7,088 nucleotides of DNA, taken from positions 1 through 7,088 of the forward strand of contig JAFAGQ010000370.1 in assembly GCA_023422555.1 (NCBI GenBank). The letters are read 5' to 3'. Under the pieces are notes generated by a model. It did not search any database, was not told the origin of the DNA, and saw only the letters and a program-made list of their open reading frames with translations. The position numbers and the translations under genes were made by a program. Below are positions 1 to 5,776 of this stretch, piece by piece (within the stretch, counting starts at the first letter, position 1; each line of letters opens with the position of its first letter). The DNA is from Pseudomonadota bacterium. Its GTDB lineage: Bacteria; Pseudomonadota; Gammaproteobacteria; Burkholderiales; Burkholderiaceae_B.

Positions 1-895
1 CGTGCGCATCACCTTTGAAGTCCACATCGGTCGTGCCAATCATGGAATAGTCGTCACGATGGGGCGTAATAAAGACAATTCGCTTGTCGTCGTTCTGCAG
101 AATATAGGCGTGATCGCCCTGGTAGAGTTTACGGGTCACCAGATGGCTGCCCTTGATCAGGCGCAAGCGGTTTCGCGTCTTGGCGTTCGGGTCTCGCACG
201 GAACGCAGCACGTTTTCCACCCAGGGGCCTGCCGCGTTGATCAACACCCGTGCACTCACCTGGAATTCCTGTCCGTCTTCGCCGCGCAGCGTAACCAGCC
301 AGCGACCGTCCTGCACCCTGGCACCTGTGCACTCGGTACGGGTCAGAATCTGTGCCCCGCGAGCCTGTGCATCCATGGCATTTAGCACAACCAGCCGGGA
401 ATCGTCTACCTGGCAATCAGAATAGATGAAACCCTGTTTGATCCGGTCATTCATGGGCTGCGCGAAGGCCGAGCCATCATTCAGACGGATATGGTGAGAG
501 CCAGGGAGCCGGTCAGAGCGTTTTGCCAGGTGATCGTACAGAAACAGCCCGGTGCGGATCATCCAGACGGGACGCAGCGTGTGGTCGTGCGGCAACACAA
601 AGCGCAAGGGCCGTACGATATGGGGGGCGATATTCAGGAGCACCTCGCGTTCGGCCAGAGCCTCGCGCACCAGGCGAAATTCGTACTGTTCCAGATAACG
701 CAGGCCGCCATGGATTAGCTTGCTGCTGGCCGAAGAGGTTGCGCAGGCCAGATCATCTTTCTCGCAAAGCAGCACAGACAGGCCACGGCCGGCCGCATCC
801 CGTGCAATACCTGCACCATTGATGCCGCCGCCGACAACCAACAGGTCTGTCTGACGAACAGAATGATCGTTTTGCTGGGTCGTTCCCGCGCTCAT
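1..895 (-). CDS. glpD: Aerobic glycerol-3-phosphate dehydrogenase, N-terminal part (cut by left window edge)
   Basis: FAD-dependent, membrane-associated enzyme that oxidises sn-glycerol 3-phosphate to dihydroxyacetone phosphate and passes electrons to quinone. Reading the minus strand from the ATG at 895 gives 298 uninterrupted codons to the window edge, against about 500 residues in the family, so the C-terminal 40% lies outside. The FAD-binding Rossmann motif GGGINGAG is at residues 22-29. It is followed by the family-typical stretches CATSSASSKLIHGGLRYLE (51-69), LINAAGPWVEN (218-228), RLIKGSH (245-251), AYILQNDDKRIVF (263-275) and IGTTDVDFKGD (286-296). These follow E. coli GlpD closely as I recall it. 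The start is supported by GGAG at 904-907, eight bases upstream. The protein carries about a dozen extra N-terminal residues compared with the E. coli enzyme. It lies 125 bases downstream of the MarR gene on the same strand and is probably transcribed separately. It has no obvious link to the aromatic pathway on the right. Confidence 0.96.
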   Translation of the reverse strand, partial: MSAGTTQQNDHSVRQTDLLVVGGGINGAGIARDAAGRGLSVLLCEKDDLACATSSASSKLIHGGLRYLEQYEFRLVREALAEREVLLNIAPHIVRPLRFVLPHDHTLRPVWMIRTGLFLYDHLAKRSDRLPGSHHIRLNDGSAFAQPMNDRIKQGFIYSDCQVDDSRLVVLNAMDAQARGAQILTRTECTGARVQDGRWLVTLRGEDGQEFQVSARVLINAAGPWVENVLRSVRDPNAKTRNRLRLIKGSHLVTRKLYQGDHAYILQNDDKRIVFITPHRDDYSMIGTTDVDFKGDAH

Positions 896-930
896 GTGAA
901 CTGCTCCGAAGAAAGGTAAGGCTGCCGGCA

Positions 931-947
931 TTCAGGGCGGCCCTGAA
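931..947. repeat. Perfect 7-bp inverted repeat with 3-base loop upstream of glpD
   Basis: TTCAGGG at 931-937 and CCCTGAA at 941-947 are exact reverse complements around a three-base CGG loop. It sits 35 bases upstream of the glpD start, in the presumed untranslated leader. Neither strand has a T-run after the stem, so it is not a convincing intrinsic terminator for marR. It could be an operator for a glycerol regulator or a leader hairpin. Neither role can be decided from sequence. Confidence 0.4.
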
Positions 948-955
948 AAGTCAGT

Positions 956-986
956 ATTTTACCTGAATGTGACGGCGGACTGTCTT
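956..986 (-). promoter_or_regulatory. Possible glpD promoter
   Basis: On the minus strand TAAAAT (956-961) matches the -10 consensus at five of six positions. A weak -35-like AAGACA (981-986) lies 19 bases upstream of it, which is longer than ideal. The inverted repeat at 931-947 would fall just downstream in the leader. The position fits a separate glpD transcript, but the -35 element is poor and the call is tentative. Confidence 0.25.
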
Positions 987-1020
987 TCGGAATGGGGAAG
1001 AGGCCGGGCCTGAACCTGTA

Positions 1021-1494
1021 TCAGGACTGGGCGGCCAGCGCCGACTCTTTGAGTTCAGCCAGCAGGGCATACAGCTTCTTCTGATTGCCCTTGCCCATGC
1101 CTTGAAACATGTCCTGCACCCAGGTCTCGTGCGCGGCGGCCATTTTGTCAAATTGTCGTTTGCCTTTGGCGCTCAGACGCAGGAAGATGCTGCGACGATC
1201 CTCAGCGCTGACGCGGCGCAGAATCAGGCCTTCTTTTTCCAATTGATTCGCGATGGCGGTGACGTTGCCATTACTGACCATCAGGCGCGCCGACAGGTCT
1301 CCCATGCGCATGCCCTCCGGTTCCCTGGCCAATTGGGCCATCAGATCAAAGCGCGGCAGCGTGCAGTCAAACTCGACGCGCAGGCAGTGCCGGACCTGGT
1401 TCTCTATCAGATTGGTGCAGGTGAGTAGGCGCAACCACAGACGAAGTTCAGAATGATCAATAGTGGCGGCACGGGTTTCCAGATCGTGTTGCAT
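1021..1494 (-). CDS. MarR-family transcriptional regulator, probable repressor of the divergent aromatic-CoA operon
   Basis: A 157-residue winged helix-turn-helix protein of usual MarR length. The DNA-binding core is visible: helix 2 around residues 62-70 (MRMGDLSAR), the recognition helix region around 72-90 (MVSNGNVTAIANQLEKEGL) and the wing with the family signature DRR at 99-101 followed by SIFLRLSAKG. Flanking N- and C-terminal helices would form the dimer interface. The start at 1494 was chosen because AGGAG (1500-1504) lies five bases upstream. The frame stays open to an ATG at 1623, but the extra residues do not look like a MarR N-terminus. MarR proteins are homodimers that usually repress a divergent operon and release DNA on binding an aromatic or aryl-CoA ligand. 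The Azoarcus evansii anthranilate cluster also encodes a MarR-like regulator. Its control of the neighbouring operon here is inferred from the divergent arrangement and the palindrome at 1722-1731. Confidence 0.93.
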   Translation of the reverse strand: MQHDLETRAATIDHSELRLWLRLLTCTNLIENQVRHCLRVEFDCTLPRFDLMAQLAREPEGMRMGDLSARLMVSNGNVTAIANQLEKEGLILRRVSAEDRRSIFLRLSAKGKRQFDKMAAAHETWVQDMFQGMGKGNQKKLYALLAELKESALAAQS

Positions 1495-1499
1495 AACAG

Positions 1500-1504
1500 C
1501 TCCT
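1500..1504 (-). promoter_or_regulatory. Ribosome binding site that fixes the marR start
   Basis: AGGAG on the minus strand, five bases upstream of the ATG at 1494. A second purine-rich site (AAGGAG, 1599-1604) lies further upstream, 17 bases before an in-frame ATG at 1581, which is too far for efficient initiation there. Confidence 0.65.
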
Positions 1505-1608
1505 GCAGAAAAACAAAAAGGGCGGAGATTGGAATGGGCGGATTGTATACGCAGTCCGGCTTTCATACCACATAAAGTCATCAGCGAACGTGCATTATCT
1601 CCTTGAAT

Positions 1609-1636
1609 GCCGCCACACTGCACGCCCCGTGGCGGC
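1609..1636. repeat. 8-bp perfect inverted repeat in the marR leader
   Basis: GCCGCCAC (1609-1616) and GTGGCGGC (1629-1636) are exact reverse complements separated by a 12-base loop. A marR transcript started near 1705 would contain this GC-rich hairpin, directly followed by the AAGGAG sequence at 1599-1604. There is no T-tract, so it is not an intrinsic terminator. It may affect translation or stability of the marR leader, or it may have no role. Confidence 0.35.
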
Positions 1637-1711
1637 CGACTGGCTTAATCAGACACACACAGGCCGGATCGGGATGAAAACAAAGGTGCACAGAAAAAAA
1701 GTTTGTGATGC

Positions 1712-1717
1712 ATTATA
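1712..1717 (-). promoter_or_regulatory. Probable -10 element of the marR promoter
   Basis: The minus strand reads a perfect TATAAT at 1717-1712. The -35 region expected near 1735-1740 reads TTTATT, a weak match. If used, transcription would begin near 1705 and give marR a leader of about 210 bases. The palindrome at 1722-1731 would lie inside the -10/-35 spacer, which suits autoregulation. Confidence 0.4.
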
Positions 1718-1721
1718 AATT

Positions 1722-1731
1722 AGTTTAAACT
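1722..1731. promoter_or_regulatory. Candidate MarR operator in the divergent promoter region
   Basis: AGTTTAAACT is a perfect 10-bp palindrome in a short AT-rich block between the marR gene and the divergent operon. MarR dimers commonly bind AT-rich palindromes that overlap promoter elements. This one lies in the spacer of the predicted marR promoter and directly beside or over the predicted -10 elements of the operon. A further half-site-like AGTTT occurs at 1700-1704, 22 bases (about two helical turns) upstream of the AGTTT at 1722. Binding is inferred. Confidence 0.5.
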
Positions 1732-1767
1732 TAAAATAAATCACCGTTGAAAAAGAGACAAGCTGCC

Positions 1768-4086
1768 ATGAATATCGTATGTATCGGTGGAGGCCCTGCG
1801 GGACTATATGCCGGGCTCCTGTTGAAAAAACGGAATCCCCAGGACAGGGTCGTTGTGATCGAACGCAACCGACCTTTTGATACCTTTGGCTGGGGTGTTG
1901 TGTTCTCGGATGCCACGCTGGAGAATCTGAAGCGGGCAGACCTGCCGACGGCTGAACAGATCATTCATGAATTCAATCACTGGGATGATATCGACATTCA
2001 TATCGGCAGCACCACGATAAGCAGTGGAGGCCATGGCTTCATTGGCATTGGTCGCAAGAAAATGCTCAATATTCTGCAGCAGCGCTGTCTGGATCTGGGT
2101 GTTGAACTGGTTTTCGAAACCGTTGCAGAAGATGATCAGGCCATTGCCCAACAGTACGATGCCGATCTGCTGATTGCTTCTGATGGCATCAACAGTCGAA
2201 TTCGTACGCGCTACGCGGACACCTTCAAGCCGGATATCGATACCCGTCAGTGCCGATTTGTATGGCTGGGTACGGAAAAAACCTTTGATGCGTTCACCTT
2301 CGCCTTCGTCAATACAGAGCATGGCTGGTTCCAGGCGCATGCCTACCAATATGAGAAAGGCATGTCCACTTTCATTGTGGAGACGCGTGACGAAACCTGG
2401 CGTGCGGCGGGCATCGACAAGATGTCACAGGAAGACGGAATTGCTTATTGCGAAAAACTTTTCGCGCCCTGGCTGGATGGCAATCGACTGCTATCGAATG
2501 CCAAACATCTGCGCGGCTCGGCCATCTGGATTCAGTTCCCGCGCGTGATCTGCGAACGATGGGTGCACCAGCAGACTTTGCCCAATGGCAAGACGATACC
2601 CGTTGTGCTGATGGGTGATGCGGCTCATACGGCACACTTTTCGATTGGCTCCGGCACCAAGCTTGCGCTGGAAGATGCCATCGAACTGGATGTGCGCCTG
2701 CGCAACAATAAAGACGTCTTGTCAGCGCTGGCCGAGTACGAAGACCTGCGTAGTCTGGAGGTACTGAAAATCCAGAATGCGGCGCGCAACTCCACCGAAT
2801 GGTTCGAAAATGTCAAACGTTATGTGGGGCTGGCGCCCGAGCAGTTTGCCTATTCGCTGCTGACCCGCTCGCAGCGTATTTCACATGAAAACCTGCGTCT
2901 GCGTGATCCGCAATGGATGAATCATTTTGAAAGCTGGTTCTCGGGTACGGATAATGATCAGCAGCGCGGTGTGCCCCCAATGTGGACGCCTTTTTCTTTG
3001 CGTTCGGTCACACTCAAGAATCGCGTTGTGGTTTCGCCCATGGCCATGTATTCCTGCACCGATGGCATTCCGGGCAGCTTCCATCTTCAGCATCTGATGG
3101 CGCGTGCGCTGGGTGGCGCGGGGCTGGTCATGGTGGAAATGACGTGCGTCTCTCCAGAGGCGCGCATCACGCCATATTGCCCGGGTCTGTGGAATGATGC
3201 GCAGACACAGGCGTGGAAAGACATTGTGACGGCCGTGCATACGCAATCGGATGCGAAGATCGGGATACAGCTGGGTCATGCCGGTCGCAAGGGTTCAACC
3301 AAAGCGGCCTGGGACGGTATCGATATGCCGCTGGAAGAGGGTAACTGGCCGCTGGTGTCTGCTTCGCCCTTGCCTTATCTGCCGGAGATATCCCAGGTGC
3401 CCTCGGCACTGGATCAGAAGGGCATGCAGGAGATCACGCAGCAGTTTGTGGAGTCAACCCGCCGCGCTGCGGACGCCGGTTTCGATATTCTGGAACTGCA
3501 TTGCGCTCACGGTTATCTGCTTTCCTGCTTTATTTCCCCACTGACCAATCAGCGTGAAGATGACTATGGCGGCTCGTTGGAAAACCGACTGCGTTTTCCG
3601 CTGGAGGTCTTTGCGGCCATGCGCGCCGTCTGGCCGGAGGATAAGCCATTGAATGTGCGTATCTCTGCCAGTGACTGGGTGGAAGGTGGCATCACGGCCG
3701 AAGACGCCGCCCTTATTGCGCGGGCTTTCAAAGCAGCGGGCGCCGATCTGATTGATTGTTCGTCCGGCCAGGTCAGTCCGGATCAGAAGCCCGTATACGG
3801 ACGCATGTACCAGACGCCGTTTGCTGATGAAATCCGCAATCAGGAAGGCATTGCCACTATGGCGGTGGGCGCGATTACCGAAGCCGATCAGGTCAACAGC
3901 ATTATTGCTTCGGGACGCGCCGATCTGTGTGCCATCGGGCGGCCGCATCTGGCCAACCCTGCCTGGACACTGAGCGAAACCGCAAAAATCGGCTACACGC
4001 ATGTCTCATGGCCCAAACAGTACAGTGCAGGCAAACGGCAGATCGAGACGCTTTTTGAGCGTGCACAACTGATGCAGAACGGATAA
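1768..4086 (+). CDS. Bifunctional 2-aminobenzoyl-CoA monooxygenase/reductase-type flavoprotein (salicylyl-CoA 5-hydroxylase/oxidoreductase family)
   Basis: A 772-residue fusion of two flavoproteins. Residues 1 to about 390 form a class A FAD monooxygenase: GGGPAG FAD motif at 7-12, an ASDG segment with D139-G140, and the second FAD motif LMGDAAHT at 281-288. Residues from about 404 form an old-yellow-enzyme FMN reductase of the YqjM type: SPMAMYS (423-429), QLGHAGRK (501-508), the substrate-binding His pair in HCAHGY (H578, H581, with Y583), SPLTNQREDDYGGS (590-603), NVRISASD (629-636) and GRADLCAIGRPHLANP (716-731). The size and domain order fit the 87-kDa Azoarcus evansii enzyme. That enzyme hydroxylates 2-aminobenzoyl-CoA and reduces the ring to 2-amino-5-oxocyclohex-1-ene-1-carbonyl-CoA using NADH and O2. 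The start at 1768 was preferred over an in-frame TTG at 1747 because it begins exactly at the Rossmann strand. The only upstream RBS-like sequence is a weak purine run (1750-1758). The Cys that modulates the flavin in YqjM is Ala426 here. A salicylyl-CoA or related substrate cannot be excluded. Confidence 0.92.
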   Translation: MNIVCIGGGPAGLYAGLLLKKRNPQDRVVVIERNRPFDTFGWGVVFSDATLENLKRADLPTAEQIIHEFNHWDDIDIHIGSTTISSGGHGFIGIGRKKMLNILQQRCLDLGVELVFETVAEDDQAIAQQYDADLLIASDGINSRIRTRYADTFKPDIDTRQCRFVWLGTEKTFDAFTFAFVNTEHGWFQAHAYQYEKGMSTFIVETRDETWRAAGIDKMSQEDGIAYCEKLFAPWLDGNRLLSNAKHLRGSAIWIQFPRVICERWVHQQTLPNGKTIPVVLMGDAAHTAHFSIGSGTKLALEDAIELDVRLRNNKDVLSALAEYEDLRSLEVLKIQNAARNSTEWFENVKRYVGLAPEQFAYSLLTRSQRISHENLRLRDPQWMNHFESWFSGTDNDQQRGVPPMWTPFSLRSVTLKNRVVVSPMAMYSCTDGIPGSFHLQHLMARALGGAGLVMVEMTCVSPEARITPYCPGLWNDAQTQAWKDIVTAVHTQSDAKIGIQLGHAGRKGSTKAAWDGIDMPLEEGNWPLVSASPLPYLPEISQVPSALDQKGMQEITQQFVESTRRAADAGFDILELHCAHGYLLSCFISPLTNQREDDYGGSLENRLRFPLEVFAAMRAVWPEDKPLNVRISASDWVEGGITAEDAALIARAFKAAGADLIDCSSGQVSPDQKPVYGRMYQTPFADEIRNQEGIATMAVGAITEADQVNSIIASGRADLCAIGRPHLANPAWTLSETAKIGYTHVSWPKQYSAGKRQIETLFERAQLMQNG

Positions 4087-4089
4087 ATC

Positions 4090-4887
4090 ATGGCTAATCA
4101 ATCACGTACCGAACTGAAAGACCGGCATATGCTGATCACCGGCGGCAGCCAGGGGATCGGACTGGAAGTGGCGCGTCTGGCACTGGATGCCGGTGCCCGC
4201 GTCACGCTGCTGGCACGCAATGCCCAGCGTCTGCAGGAAGCGGCTGAAACGTTTTCCGCTCATGCTGATCGTGTGTTCACGGTGCAGGCGGATATTACAG
4301 ATGACATTGCAATCAGGCGCGCCTTTGACGAGGCACGGGAGAAGGCAGGGCCTGTCGATATCCTGGTCAATAATGCGGGTCAGGCCGCAAGCCAGCGTTT
4401 TGATCGTATGGATACCGAATTCTGGAATCACATGCTGCAGGTCAATCTGACCGGCACCTATCAGTGTATTTCTGCGGCACTGCCCGATATGCTGGCTCGC
4501 AAGTGGGGGCGCATCGTGAATGTGGCCAGTGTCGCCGGCCTCAAGGGCTATGGATATGTGAGCGCCTATTGTGCGGCCAAGCATGGCGTGGTCGGTCTGA
4601 CACGTGCGCTGGCACTGGAGCTGGCCGGCAAAAATATTACCGTCAATGCCGTCTGCCCGGGCTATACCGAAACGCCCTTGCTGGATGGGGCGCTGGCAAA
4701 CATGGTCGCCAAGACCGGAATGACAACGGAACAGGCCAAAGCCGCGCTGGTCAGCAACAACCCTCAGGGACGCCTCGTCCAGCCGGAAGAAGTGGCGCAC
4801 GCCGTGTTGTGGCTGTGTCTGCCCCAATCCGGCAGTATCAACGGCCAGGCGGTTCCCGTGGATGGCGGCGAAAAAATGGCCGGGTGA
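4090..4887 (+). CDS. Short-chain dehydrogenase/reductase, probable 3-hydroxyacyl-CoA dehydrogenase of the pathway
   Basis: A 265-residue classical SDR of full length. The cofactor-binding motif TGGSQGIG is at residues 17-24, NNAG at 94-97, catalytic Asn119, Ser147, and Tyr160 with Lys164 in the YxxxK motif, then CPGY at 189-192. All four catalytic residues are present, so it should be an active NAD(P)(H)-dependent oxidoreductase. Arg43, just after beta-strand 2 (LLARN), suggests NADP use, but this is only a hint. It starts three bases after the stop of the monooxygenase/reductase gene and has only a weak upstream purine stretch, so translation is probably coupled. In this context the likely role is oxidation of a 3-hydroxyacyl-CoA formed by the next gene's product during beta-oxidation-like breakdown of the dearomatised ring. 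Sequence alone does not give the substrate. Confidence 0.9.
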   Translation: MANQSRTELKDRHMLITGGSQGIGLEVARLALDAGARVTLLARNAQRLQEAAETFSAHADRVFTVQADITDDIAIRRAFDEAREKAGPVDILVNNAGQAASQRFDRMDTEFWNHMLQVNLTGTYQCISAALPDMLARKWGRIVNVASVAGLKGYGYVSAYCAAKHGVVGLTRALALELAGKNITVNAVCPGYTETPLLDGALANMVAKTGMTTEQAKAALVSNNPQGRLVQPEEVAHAVLWLCLPQSGSINGQAVPVDGGEKMAG

Positions 4888-4905
4888 ATGCACCGGCAAA
4901 AGAAC

Positions 4906-4910
4906 AGGAG
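4906..4910 (+). promoter_or_regulatory. Ribosome binding site that fixes the start of the enoyl-CoA hydratase-family gene
   Basis: AGGAG eight bases upstream of the ATG at 4919. The frame is open further upstream to an ATG at 4862 that would overlap the dehydrogenase gene, but that start lacks a comparable site and would add 19 residues unlike the family. Confidence 0.75.
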
Positions 4911-4918
4911 AATACAGA

Positions 4919-5776
4919 ATGACGATCACGGATGAAATCCCTCCCATGCAGGATCAGCAACAGCCCATGGCAGGCTATCAGGCCAGGCATTTCAGCTGGC
5001 AGGTCAGTGATGATCACAAGGTGGCCACCATCACGCTGAACCGCCCGGAAAGAAAAAACCCCCTGACGTTTGATTCCTATGCCGAACTGCGCGATCTGTT
5101 TCGCGCATTGGCCTATGCCAGTGATATCAAGACTGTGATTATTACGGGGGCGGGCGGCAACTTCTGCTCTGGTGGTGATGTTCATGAAATCATTGGACCG
5201 CTCACAAAAATGACCATGCCGCAATTGCTTGCCTTTACGCAAATGACCGGTGATCTGGTCAAGGCCATTCGTGCCTGCCCGCAACCGGTTATTGCCGCGG
5301 TCAGCGGTGTGTGTGCGGGAGCTGGCGCGATTCTGGCCATGGCCTCGGATTTGCGGCTGGGCACAGCAGACAGCAAAACTGCGTTTCTGTTTACCCGCGT
5401 CGGACTCGCGGGTGCCGACATGGGCGCCTGCGCCATTCTGCCGCGCATTATCGGTCAGGGCCGGGCCAGCGAACTGCTGTATACGGGTCGCTCCATGTCC
5501 GGCCAGGAAGGGCTGGACTGGGGTTTCTATAACCAGCTGCATGAGCCCGATGCAGTACTTCACGCGGCACAGAAAATGGCAGCGCAGATTGCATCAGGCC
5601 CCACGTATGCCCATGGCATGACCAAACACTGCCTGCATCACGAATGGAATATGAGTGTCGATGATGCCATTGACGCCGAGGCTCATGCCCAGGCCATCTG
5701 CATGCAGACTCGCGATTTTCATCGCGCCTATCATGCATTTGTCGCCAAACAGAAGCCGGTGTTCGAGGGAGACTAA
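4919..5776 (+). CDS. Enoyl-CoA hydratase/isomerase (crotonase) family protein with non-canonical active site
   Basis: A 285-residue crotonase-fold protein. The oxyanion-hole segments are clear: NFCSGGDVHE (81-90) and GVCAGAGAILAMASD (130-144), followed by FTRVGLAGADMGACAILPRIIG (split as 158-168 and 169-179) and the C-terminal helix ending KQKPVFEGD. By my hand alignment with rat crotonase, both catalytic glutamates (Glu144 and Glu164) are replaced, by Ile138 and Arg160. Asp167 in GADMG lies near the position of the crotonase PGAGG loop. The protein may therefore not be an ordinary hydratase. Crotonase-fold relatives also catalyse isomerisation, hydrolysis and ring opening of CoA thioesters. 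In this operon it could hydrate, or hydrolytically open, the oxo-cyclohexene carbonyl-CoA. It lies 31 bases after the dehydrogenase gene and directly abuts the next gene. The family assignment is firm and the reaction is not. Confidence 0.88.
   Translation: MTITDEIPPMQDQQQPMAGYQARHFSWQVSDDHKVATITLNRPERKNPLTFDSYAELRDLFRALAYASDIKTVIITGAGGNFCSGGDVHEIIGPLTKMTMPQLLAFTQMTGDLVKAIRACPQPVIAAVSGVCAGAGAILAMASDLRLGTADSKTAFLFTRVGLAGADMGACAILPRIIGQGRASELLYTGRSMSGQEGLDWGFYNQLHEPDAVLHAAQKMAAQIASGPTYAHGMTKHCLHHEWNMSVDDAIDAEAHAQAICMQTRDFHRAYHAFVAKQKPVFEGD

Larger units (their letters stand above)
1703..1737 (+). promoter_or_regulatory. Probable promoter of the aromatic-CoA operon
   Basis: Two overlapping readings are possible. 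TTGTGA (1703-1708) pairs with TAAACT (1726-1731) at 17-base spacing, each matching consensus at four of six positions. Alternatively TAAAAT (1732-1737) is a five-of-six -10 without a good -35. Both place the transcription start about 25-30 bases upstream of the first ATG at 1768, and both are overlapped or abutted by the AGTTTAAACT palindrome, as expected for repression. Confidence 0.4.

Noticed and set aside
2..425. Plus-strand open frames over the glpD region
   Set aside because: They lie antisense to glpD, whose minus-strand translation matches the family along the whole 298 codons.
1609..1636. GC-rich hairpin as an intrinsic terminator
   Set aside because: There is no T-tract on either side, and no gene ends nearby.
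1747..1767. TTG start seven codons upstream for the monooxygenase/reductase
   Set aside because: No ribosome site precedes it, and the extra residues come before the Rossmann strand that normally begins the protein. ATG 1768 fits better.
1768..4086. Possibility that the two flavoprotein domains are an artefactual fusion of two genes
   Set aside because: The frame is continuous with a smooth linker near residues 390-404, and the same fusion is a known natural enzyme family.
4862..4918. Upstream ATG for the crotonase-family gene
   Set aside because: It overlaps the dehydrogenase gene and lacks a ribosome site. AGGAG at 4906-4910 points to ATG 4919.
4102..4947. Long minus-strand open frame (281 codons) opposite the short-chain dehydrogenase gene
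   Set aside because: It is fully antisense to a gene with all SDR motifs. Its predicted protein has no recognisable domain and no good ribosome site. Such frames are common by codon bias in GC-rich coding DNA.
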